Of a DNA stretch of 5,182 nucleotides, positions 1 through 4,501 are shown one piece after another (the first letter of the stretch is position 1; every line of letters starts with the position of its first letter). The notes under the pieces are model-generated. The model searched no databases. It saw only the letters and a list, made by a program, of their open reading frames with translations, and had not been told where the DNA came from. Location: assembly GCA_003500165.1 (NCBI GenBank), contig DNSZ01000327.1, forward strand, positions 1 through 5,182, given 5' to 3'. Origin of the DNA: Paracoccaceae bacterium. GTDB taxonomy: Bacteria; Pseudomonadota; Alphaproteobacteria; Rhodobacterales; Rhodobacteraceae. The translations under genes were made by a program, and so were the position numbers.

Positions 1-542
1 TGCGCGAGGCCGGGACCGGGCTAAAGACGGCGTGGCGGTTGCAGATTACCGGCGCGGGGCTCGGGCCCCGGCTCGCCAATTCGATCCGGAACCAGAACTT
101 CCCGAGGTCGGGCGAGAGCCTCGATGCAGCGGCGCTGGTGTGGTCGAAGGCTCCGGTCATCGTCGGCGCGCACGACACCGGCCCGCTGATCCGGTCGAAA
201 GACGGGTTCTGGCTGGCGATCCCGCTGCCCGCCGCAGGCAAGTCCCTCCGCGGTGGCAGGATCACGCCCGGTGAATGGGAACGGCGACGCGGGCTGCGCC
301 TGCGCTTCGTCTATCGCCGCACCGGGCCGAGCCTGCTGGTTGCGGAGGGGCGGCTGAACACGAAGGGACAGGCGGTGGTGTCGCGCTCGAAGACCGGGCG
401 CGGAAAGGTCACCGCGCCGATCTTCCTGCTCGTGCCGCAGGTGAAACTGCCGAAGCGGCTGGACCTTGCGCGGGACGCGGACCGTGCGTTGGACAGCGTG
501 CCGGGGCTGATCGTGGGGAACTGGGTGGAGGGAAGGCGATGA
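1..542 (+). CDS. DUF6441 family phage protein, 5' end off the window
   Basis: The reading frame is already open at base 3 and reads REAGTGLKTAWR into QITGAGLG, so the true start lies upstream; the TTG at 39 is not a convincing start. It ends at TGA 540-542 after GNWVEGRR. The protein is basic and rich in Arg/Lys, with recognisable stretches AGLGPRLANSIRNQNFPRSG, SKAPVIVGAHDTGPLIRSKD, GGRITPGEWERR and APIFLLVPQVKLPKRLDLAR. From memory these match the DUF6441 family found next to head-tail and tail genes in Rhodobacterales prophages. Its biochemical role is not established. By position, between head genes and the tail terminator, I infer a head-tail joining or minor tail part. The last 130 bp recur in altered form at 1121-1254. 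The stop overlaps an ATG (ATGA, 539-542), which suggests that an ancestral downstream gene once began here and was displaced by the insert. Confidence 0.75.
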   Translation, partial: REAGTGLKTAWRLQITGAGLGPRLANSIRNQNFPRSGESLDAAALVWSKAPVIVGAHDTGPLIRSKDGFWLAIPLPAAGKSLRGGRITPGEWERRRGLRLRFVYRRTGPSLLVAEGRLNTKGQAVVSRSKTGRGKVTAPIFLLVPQVKLPKRLDLARDADRALDSVPGLIVGNWVEGRR

Positions 543-689
543 TTGTGGCCGTGCGGGACAGAGCAGACCTTCGCGGCGCTCGATCCAATGGCTGCTTAGT
601 GGCGCAGGCAAACTTGGTGACTTCAGCAACGTACTTGTGTATGCAGCAGAGCCCGCCTTTACAGAAAACAGCGCGCAGGACGTAAAATT

Positions 690-1019
690 ATGACAAAGAA
701 GGCCGCGAAGTTGAGCGACATGGTCTCGTCGTTCGGAGAAGACACATTGCATTGTCCCGCTTGCGACGGGTTCTACCTGCACCAAGGCCGCACTGAGGTA
801 TTCAATCGGGGCGAGGATGCAAACGAAGGAACCCACGTCATTATTGACGGTGATAAAGTCCAGATGGATAGGGACCTAACGGGTAACCCAAGCGGTCGTC
901 GTCACGGTCTAACTATCTATTTCACCTGCGAAAACTGTCCTGCCGACGTGCGGATGCACATCTACCAACATAAGGGAAATACGTTCGTGGGAATGGAATA
1001 TCAGGATGGCGCAGCATGA
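690..1019 (+). CDS. Zinc-ribbon-like hypothetical protein (phage cargo gene)
   Basis: This is a 109-aa protein with ATG at 690 and AGGA at 677-680 as a plausible ribosome site, 9 nt away. Two cysteine pairs, C22-P-A-C25 and C80-E-N-C83, could form one zinc-binding ribbon. Between them lie an acidic segment (GTHVIIDGDKVQMDRD) and GNPSGRRHGLTIYFTCENC, followed by HIYQHKGNTF. I recognise this as a type of small hypothetical protein seen scattered in phages, plasmids and genomes, but know no assigned function. There are no membrane segments and no signal peptide. G+C is about 49% over 841-1020 against about 71% in samples of the upstream DUF6441 gene, so it looks foreign to the late operon. It sits alone between the intact DUF6441 gene and a second fragment of that gene, which fits a cargo (moron) gene. 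A promoter of its own was looked for; nothing convincing was found. It is very probably coding; its function is unknown. Confidence 0.8.
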   Translation: MTKKAAKLSDMVSSFGEDTLHCPACDGFYLHQGRTEVFNRGEDANEGTHVIIDGDKVQMDRDLTGNPSGRRHGLTIYFTCENCPADVRMHIYQHKGNTFVGMEYQDGAA

Positions 1020-1099
1020 CCAAAGTCTGTCCTACTGGCTCTTGCTCGTGCTGCACCGTTGGTCATCAAAGTGATATGACTGCTGATATGCGTGAGTAG
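1016..1099 (+). CDS. Small cysteine-rich ORF overlapping the zinc-ribbon gene
   Basis: The ATG at 1016-1018 overlaps the TGA (1017-1019) of the zinc-ribbon gene as ATGA, a common arrangement for translational coupling. It encodes 27 aa, beginning MTKVCPTGSCSCC and ending at TAG 1097-1099. Four cysteines fall within nine residues (CPTGSCSCC), followed by a His (VGH). The stop lies only about 17 bp before the DUF6441 3' fragment starts, so this may be the truncated beginning of a longer gene cut by recombination rather than a natural small protein. There is no independent ribosome site, so expression would depend on the gene before it. Chance occurrence of an ORF this short is quite possible. 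Confidence 0.35.
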   Translation: MTKVCPTGSCSCCTVGHQSDMTADMRE

Positions 1100-1115
1100 C
1101 TATTGGAGCACCTAT

Positions 1116-1254
1116 GTCCCCGCGCCGATCTTCCTGCTCATGCCGCAGGTCAAGCTGCTGAAGCGGCTGTACCTCGCACGGGATGCAGACCGGGCTGCTG
1201 GACAGCGTGCCGGGTCTGATCGTGGCGAACTGGGTGAACGGAAGGGTTCGATGA
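1116..1254 (+). pseudogene. Second, degraded copy of the DUF6441 gene 3' end
   Basis: Bases 1121-1254 align with 413-542 of the DUF6441 gene. By hand, 115 of 130 positions match (about 88%), with one 1-nt insertion in this copy near 1195-1199 and one in-frame 3-nt insertion (GTT, 1246-1248). Weaker similarity reaches back to about 1116. Before the 1-nt insertion the frame reads PQVKLLKRLYLARDADRA; after it the matching frame reads LDSVPGLIVANWVNGRVR and then TGA 1252-1254. No start codon or upstream part of the gene is present, so it is a non-functional remnant. It is not a recent exact duplication. Many differences are at third positions (GAC/GAT, GCG/GCA, CTT/CTC), as expected of a homologue from a related phage. 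The stop abuts the antitoxin stop on the other strand (1255). Confidence 0.85.
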
Positions 1255-1629
1255 TCAGGTGCGAGCCTCGACCTGTCGCTCTTCTCGCGCCGCGCGGCGC
1301 CGACGACGGGGCTCCTCCGTATCTCCGAGCCCCTCGAGTGCGACAGGAGCCTTGCCGGGGAATTCGACCATCAGCTTGAGGTTGCCACCCATCGCGCGCA
1401 CGTAGCTCGTGAGCGTCGAGAGGAGCAGATCGCTCTGACGCTCGTATTTCGCCACCGTCGCCTGCTGGATGCCGAGGGTTTCGGCAAGCTGGACCTGCGT
1501 CATCTGCTTGGCTTTCCGCAGCTCCTGCAGCGTCAGATATTCTGTATGCAGACGATCCGCCTCGGCCTCGACGCCAGCACGCCGGGCGGGATCGAGGGCA
1601 GCCAGCTTGTCCTTCAGTGTCCGTGCCAT
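1255..1629 (-). CDS. XRE-family antitoxin (HigA-like) of a type II toxin-antitoxin pair
   Basis: The product is 124 aa from the ATG at 1629 (MARTLKDKLAALDPARR). Residues about 33-67 form a helix-turn-helix of the Cro/C1 type: LTLQELRKAKQMTQVQLAET, then LGIQQATVAKYERQSD. The segment after it (LLLSTLTSYVRAMGGNLKLM) is typical of HigA-like antitoxins paired with Gp49-type toxins. The known role of the family is to bind and neutralise the toxin and repress the operon. I chose 1629 because AAGGA lies 8 nt upstream and family members start MARTL. An ATG at 1636-1638 would overlap the toxin stop as ATGA and add three residues (MTS). A longer frame to 1788 lies wholly over the toxin and is not real. 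The C-terminus is unusually Arg-rich (PRRRRRAAREER, residues 107-118). Toxin-first order matches higBA-type operons. It is transcribed against the phage tail genes. Confidence 0.87.
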   Translation of the reverse strand: MARTLKDKLAALDPARRAGVEAEADRLHTEYLTLQELRKAKQMTQVQLAETLGIQQATVAKYERQSDLLLSTLTSYVRAMGGNLKLMVEFPGKAPVALEGLGDTEEPRRRRRAAREERQVEART

Positions 1630-1634
1630 ACTCG

Positions 1635-1988
1635 TCATCCTTTCCGTCTCTCGAGATGGCTGTCGAACCGTTCGTCGGCCCGGGCGATCAGCTGCTTGTA
1701 GAAGCGCTTCTCGCTGCCACCTGACTTGTCCCCGCCGACAAGCAGGATCGCCTGCCGGTCGGGATCGAATGCGAAGGCGATGCGCCATACGCCGTCAGCG
1801 GCGTTGCAGCGCAATTCCTTCATATTCGCGTGCTTCGACCCCGTCAGGGTGTCGGCATGCGGTCGACCGAGCGATGGCCCCTCGCGTTCCAGCAGGAGCG
1901 CGCGTGCCAGGATCGCGTCCTGCACCTCTTGCGGGAGTTCGTCGAACTCCGGCTCGAACTCCTCTGCGAACGAAACGGTCCACGGCAT
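1635..1988 (-). CDS. RelE/ParE-superfamily toxin, phage-derived Gp49-like (HigB-like)
   Basis: The product is 117 aa and starts MPWTVSFAEEFEPEFDELPQ at the ATG at 1988, with GAGGA a few bases upstream. Recognisable family parts are an N-terminal helical segment (EVQDAILARALLLEREGPSL, residues 21-40), GRPHADTLTGSKHANMKELR (41-60), the core strand VWRIAFAFDP (67-76), LLVGGDKSG (82-90), RFYKQLI (95-101) and a terminal AD..FDSHL. This pattern is that of the Gp49-like group within the RelE/ParE fold, whose characterised members (HigB) cleave mRNA on the ribosome. Residue-level activity here is inferred. The TGA (1635-1637) lies 5 nt before the antitoxin start, giving a two-gene operon in toxin-antitoxin order. 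The length is normal and the frame intact. It probably acts as a prophage stability or anti-phage module. Confidence 0.87.
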   Translation of the reverse strand: MPWTVSFAEEFEPEFDELPQEVQDAILARALLLEREGPSLGRPHADTLTGSKHANMKELRCNAADGVWRIAFAFDPDRQAILLVGGDKSGGSEKRFYKQLIARADERFDSHLERRKG

Positions 1989-2006
1989 CCGGTCCTCATG
2001 TCTTGG

Positions 2007-2039
2007 AGGCTATATAGCCTTAAAGCACTAATTTTGCAA
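2007..2039 (-). promoter_or_regulatory. Promoter and operator of the toxin-antitoxin operon
   Basis: On the minus strand, TTGCAA (2039-2034) is followed, after exactly 17 nt, by TATATA (2016-2011), a near-consensus sigma70-type promoter pointing into the toxin gene. The -10 element lies inside a perfect 14-bp palindrome, AGGCTATATAGCCT (2007-2020). Two further complementary pairs are possible outside it (TT 2003-2004 with AA 2023-2024) after a 2-nt mismatch. Antitoxins of this type repress their own promoter by binding palindromes, so this is the natural operator. Transcription would start around 2000-2005, giving a leader of roughly 12-17 nt. That the antitoxin binds here is inference. Confidence 0.7.
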
Positions 2040-2063
2040 TAACGACTCTCAGGGCGTCCGTAC

Positions 2064-2483
2064 ATGCGAACCCCCCGCGAAACCATCCTCGCCGCGCTGC
2101 ATGCGCGGCTCTCGGCGCTGCCCGCCACCGCCCTTCGCGGCGAGGTGCTGCCCGAGCGTGTCCCGGCCGAGGGGCTGCTGATCCTGCGTGACGGCGAGCC
2201 GGGGGAGACGGAGGTGACGTTGTCGCCCCTGCGGTATCACTACCAGCACCGGGCCGAGATCGAGGCGGTCGTGCAGGGCGCCGCCCGTGACATCGCCTTC
2301 GACACGTTGACCGCCAGCATCGGCTCGGCACTCGCCGCCGACCGCACGCTGGGCGGGCTCTGCGACTGGGTCGAGGCGGAGGCGCCGCGCCCGGTCGATC
2401 TGCCGGTCGAGGGCGCGGCCAGTCTGAAGGCCGCCGTCATTCCGGTGGTGCTGCACTGTTCCACGGCCGACCCGCTGGCCTGA
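2064..2483 (+). CDS. Phage tail terminator/completion-like protein (often labelled 'acyl-CoA transferase')
   Basis: The product is 139 aa, from ATG 2064 (MRTPRETILAALHARLSALP). The frame is closed by TAA at 2040-2042 and no other start lies between. AGGG at 2051-2054 is a modest ribosome site, 9 nt upstream. Characteristic stretches are LPERVPAEGLLILRDGEPGE, EVTLSPLRYHYQHRAEIEAV, a mid-region helix (FDTLTASIGSALAADRTLGG) and LCDWVEAEAPRPVDLPVEGA. I recognise this as a common protein of Rhodobacterales prophages. Databases often name it acyl-CoA transferase, which neither size nor sequence supports. Its size, helix-strand pattern and place just before the tube gene resemble tail terminator/completion proteins that cap the tail tube; that role is inferred from position. 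Its natural upstream neighbour, DUF6441, is now about 1.5 kb away because of the cargo inserts. Confidence 0.75.
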   Translation: MRTPRETILAALHARLSALPATALRGEVLPERVPAEGLLILRDGEPGETEVTLSPLRYHYQHRAEIEAVVQGAARDIAFDTLTASIGSALAADRTLGGLCDWVEAEAPRPVDLPVEGAASLKAAVIPVVLHCSTADPLA

Positions 2484-2495
2484 CCCCGACAACCC

Positions 2496-2497
2496 TA
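2496..2497. repeat. TA target duplication, left side of IS630
   Basis: TA lies directly before the left terminal repeat and is matched by TA at 3548-3549. Removing the IS and one TA restores CCCTAGGAG, a CTAG site. This fits the known preference of IS630 for TA within CTAG. Confidence 0.85.
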
Positions 2498-2508
2498 GAG
2501 CGTTTTCA
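2498..2508. repeat. IS630 left terminal inverted repeat
   Basis: GAGCGTTTTCA is the exact reverse complement of 3537-3547. Including the flanking CTA of the CTAG target, the match extends to 14 bp (from 2495). Identity stops after the A at 2508. Confidence 0.9.
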
Positions 2509-2588
2509 TCCGGACCTGAGTCGTTGAGGATTCCCTTTTCGGGCGAACGCGGATTCGATCCTCTCGGTTTTTCGCAACGGAGGATGAG

Positions 2589-3489
2589 ATGGGAAGGCCT
2601 TTGGACGTGGATTTGCGCCGCCGGGTTGTTGCGGCGATCGAGTCCGGGATGTCGACGGGGGCGGCGGCGCGGCGATTTTCGGTGAGCAAGGCGGCGGCAG
2701 GGGCGTGGTCGCGCCTGAAGCGGGCGACCGGCGACGTTCTGCCGAAGCCGCAGGGCTCGGGCTTCGGATCGGTTCTCGATCCGCACGAAGTCTTCATCCT
2801 GGGCCTGATCGAAGCTGACAGGGACGTCACGCTCGCAGAGATCGCAGACCGGCTGGAGTCGGACCGCGGCCTTCGGGTCGCTTCCTCGACGATCTGGTAC
2901 TGGCTTGACCGTCGCGGGATCACCTTCAAAAAAAACCGCGCACGCGGCCGAGCAGGATCGGCCCGACATAAAGGCCCGCCGGCAGGCCTGGTTCCGGGGT
3001 CAGCCGAGCCTCGATCCCGAGCGGCTGGTCTTCATTGATGAAACCGGAGCGTCGACGAAGATGGCGCGTCTTCGGGGCCGGGCGATGCGCGGCGAGCGAT
3101 GTCGCGCCGGCGTTCCCCACGGCCACTGGAAGACGACGACCTTCACCGGCGCCTTGCGCCTCTCCGGCATGACCGCGCCGATGGTGCTCGACGGCCCGAT
3201 GAACGCGGCCGCGTTCCTCGCCTATGTGGAGCAGGCTCTTGTCCCGACCCTGCGCCCGGGCGACGTCGTGGTCATGGACAATCTGCCCGCCCACAAACCC
3301 CCTGCCATACGCGCCGCCATCGAAGCCGCCGGCGCGACCTTGCGCTTCCTTCCGCCCTACAGTCCCGATTTCAACCCCATCGAAATGGCGTTCTCCAAAC
3401 TCAAGGCGCGTCTGCGAAAGGCCGCCGCGCGAACCGTCGAAGGCCTCTGGCGCGCCGTCGCAGAAGCCCTCGACGCCTTCAGCCCCTAG
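2589..3489 (+). pseudogene. IS630 transposase in two frames (A8 frame break, early amber stop)
   Basis: The first frame (2589-3038) starts at an ATG with GGAGG 5 nt upstream. It encodes the DNA-binding half: MGRPLDVDLRRRVVAAIESG with GAAARRFSVSKAAAGAWSRL as helix-turn-helix, then a second winged-helix-like part ending GITFKK. The catalytic half lies one base further along in the next frame, from the A8 tract at 2928-2935 to TAG 3487-3489. Skipping one A joins FKK to TAHAAEQDRPD, as in intact relatives I recall. In the joined numbering the catalytic residues are D150 (VFIDET), D230 (VVMDN) and E265 (NPIE), giving DD34E. The joined product is 299 aa. After the TAG the same frame continues EVENYFQACGYERD to TGA 3532-3534, the normal C-terminus of the family, which would give about 314 aa. 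The A8 tract may be a natural recoding site; the amber codon more likely marks decay. Confidence 0.85.
2928..2935 (+). other. A8 tract: recoding or frame-break site in the IS630 transposase
   Basis: Eight A residues (TTC-A8-CCGCG) sit exactly where the transposase changes from codons starting at 2589+3n to the frame used by the catalytic half. The join needs a tract of 7 or 10 A, that is a +1 ribosomal shift or RNA polymerase slippage by -1 or +2. Split frames at A runs are known in several IS families, so this may be programmed rather than a mutation. The sequence alone cannot decide. Confidence 0.6.
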
Positions 3490-3536
3490 GAAGTCGAGAA
3501 CTACTTCCAAGCCTGCGGATACGAACGCGATTGAAT

Positions 3537-3547
3537 TGAAAACGCTC
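3537..3547. repeat. IS630 right terminal inverted repeat
   Basis: TGAAAACGCTC is the exact inverse of the left end and begins 3 bp after the family-typical TGA stop (3532-3534) of the transposase frame. Confidence 0.9.
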
Positions 3548-3549
3548 TA
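3548..3549. repeat. TA target duplication, right side of IS630
   Basis: This TA is the partner of 2496-2497. Its A is also the first base of the AGGAGA ribosome site of the tail tube gene. Confidence 0.85.
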
Positions 3550-3554
3550 GGAGA
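3549..3554 (+). promoter_or_regulatory. Shine-Dalgarno site of the tail tube gene, touching the IS630 end
   Basis: AGGAGA lies 5 nt before ATG 3560. The IS insertion point falls at its first base, and the TA duplication restores that base, so the site survives the insertion unchanged. Confidence 0.75.
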
Positions 3555-3559
3555 CCACG

Positions 3560-4501
3560 ATGGCACGAGCCCAGGGGGCGCGGGCGCTGATGGCGCTTGC
3601 GTTCGAGACGACCTATGGAACGCCGCCCGCCAGCGGCTTTACCCGCATGCCCTTCGCCAGCACCTCGCTGGGAGCCGAGCAGCCGCTGCTGAACTCGGAG
3701 CTGCTGGGGTACGGCCGCGATCCGCTTGCGCCGATCAAGGACGCGGTCACGGCAGACGGCGATGTCGTTGTACCGCTCGACGCCGAGGCCTTCGGCTTCT
3801 GGCTGAAGGCGGCGTTCGGAACACCTACGACCACCGGCGCGGAAGCTCCGTACAGCCACGAGTTCCAGTCGGGGTCCTGGACGCTGCCCAGCATGTCGAT
3901 CGAGACCGGCATGCCGGAGGTGCCGCGCTATGCGATGTACTCGGGCTGCGTGCTCGACCAGATCACCTGGCAGATGCAGCGCTCGGGGCTGTTGACCGCG
4001 ACGGCGCGGCTGGTGGCGCAGGGTGAGAGTGTGGGCACGACCACCAGCGCCGGAACGCCCGCCGCGCTGGAACTCAAGCGCTTCGGCCATTTCAACGGGT
4101 CGATCACGCGCAACGGCACCGCCCTCGGCAACGTGGTCTCGGCCGAGATCACCTATGCCAACAACCTCGACCGGATCGAGACGATCCGCTCGGACGGGCG
4201 CATCGACGGCGCGGACCCGTCCATCGCCGCGCTGACCGGCTCAATCGAGGTCCGCTTCGCCGACCAGACGCTGGTGACGCAAGCCATGAATGGCGAGGCC
4301 TGTGAGATGGAGTTCGCCTACGTCTTGCCGTCCGGCGAGAGCTTCACCTTTACCGTGCACGCCGTCTACCTGCCGCGCCCACGGATCGAGATCTCCGGAC
4401 CGCAGGGCGTGCAGGCCACCTTCGACTGGCAGGCCGCTCGCGACAGCGTTGTCGGCCGGATGTGCACGGCCACCCTCGTGAACGACGTGGAGACCTATTG
4501 A
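3560..4501 (+). CDS. Phage major tail tube protein
   Basis: The product is 313 aa, with ATG 3560 preceded by a strong AGGAGA. It starts MARAQGARALMALAFETTYG and TPPASGFTRMPFASTSLGAE, then has VTADGDVVVPLDAEAFGFWL and a long run of Ser/Thr/Gly-rich alternating strands. It has no membrane segments and no signal. I recognise the family as a tail tube protein of siphophages in Rhodobacterales (phage tail tube type, about 300 aa). Such proteins stack as hexameric rings to form the DNA-conducting tail tube. Residues such as PRYAMYSGCVLDQITWQMQR and VVSAEITYANNLDRIETIRS fit the two-sheet tube fold; fold assignment is by resemblance, not computed. Its TGA (4499-4501) overlaps the next ATG (4501-4503) as TGATG, so the two are translationally coupled. 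It lies just downstream of IS630, which may lower its transcription but not its translation signal. Confidence 0.82.
   Translation: MARAQGARALMALAFETTYGTPPASGFTRMPFASTSLGAEQPLLNSELLGYGRDPLAPIKDAVTADGDVVVPLDAEAFGFWLKAAFGTPTTTGAEAPYSHEFQSGSWTLPSMSIETGMPEVPRYAMYSGCVLDQITWQMQRSGLLTATARLVAQGESVGTTTSAGTPAALELKRFGHFNGSITRNGTALGNVVSAEITYANNLDRIETIRSDGRIDGADPSIAALTGSIEVRFADQTLVTQAMNGEACEMEFAYVLPSGESFTFTVHAVYLPRPRIEISGPQGVQATFDWQAARDSVVGRMCTATLVNDVETY

Larger units (their letters stand above)
2498..3547 (+). mobile_element. IS630-family insertion sequence, 1050 bp
   Basis: The element is bounded by 11-bp inverted ends, GAGCGTTTTCA (2498-2508) and TGAAAACGCTC (3537-3547), flanked on both sides by TA. 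It contains one transposase coding region in two frames with the DD34E catalytic arrangement of the IS630/Tc1-mariner group. It is inserted between the tail terminator gene, whose stop is at 2481-2483, and the tail tube gene, whose ATG is at 3560. Neither coding region is broken. It is oriented with the tail genes, so transcription may pass through. The 90 bp before the transposase hold a small inverted pair GAGGAT/ATCCTC (2526-2531, 2558-2563), possibly a subterminal binding site (weak). Because the transposase carries a frame break and an amber codon, the element may no longer move by itself. Confidence 0.93.

Noticed and set aside
539..685. 48-aa ORF starting in the ATGA overlap after the DUF6441 stop
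   Set aside because: There is no recognisable family and no conserved-looking composition. It ends just before the zinc-ribbon gene and is more likely the leftover start signal of a displaced gene. The 147-bp gap 543-689 otherwise shows nothing I can support; a possible TTGGTG/TGTATG promoter (614-643) is too weak.
21..836. Long minus-strand ORF (271 aa) across the DUF6441 and zinc-ribbon genes
   Set aside because: It is a shadow of two plus-strand genes of different composition, common in high-GC DNA. It has no domain and joins unrelated regions.
1287..1300. Perfect palindrome GCGCCGCGCGGCGC
   Set aside because: It encodes part of the Arg-rich end of the antitoxin. At this G+C content such GC palindromes are expected by chance, and no T-run follows.
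1630..1788. N-terminal extension of the antitoxin to a start at 1788
   Set aside because: The extra residues lie over the toxin gene in another frame. The internal ATG at 1629 has a ribosome site and the family-typical MARTL start.
2064..2483. Taking the 139-aa protein as an acyl-CoA transferase
   Set aside because: It is far too short and has no CoA-transferase motif. The context is phage tail; the label looks like propagated misannotation.
2049..2969. 306-aa minus-strand ORF spanning the tail terminator gene and IS630
   Set aside because: It crosses the IS boundary, so it could not exist before the insertion. Its composition is that of a shadow frame.
3484..3491. CCCTAGGA inside IS630, matching the target junction CCCTAGGAG
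   Set aside because: The 8-bp identity is explained by the amber codon context and chance. There is no sign of an internal rearrangement.
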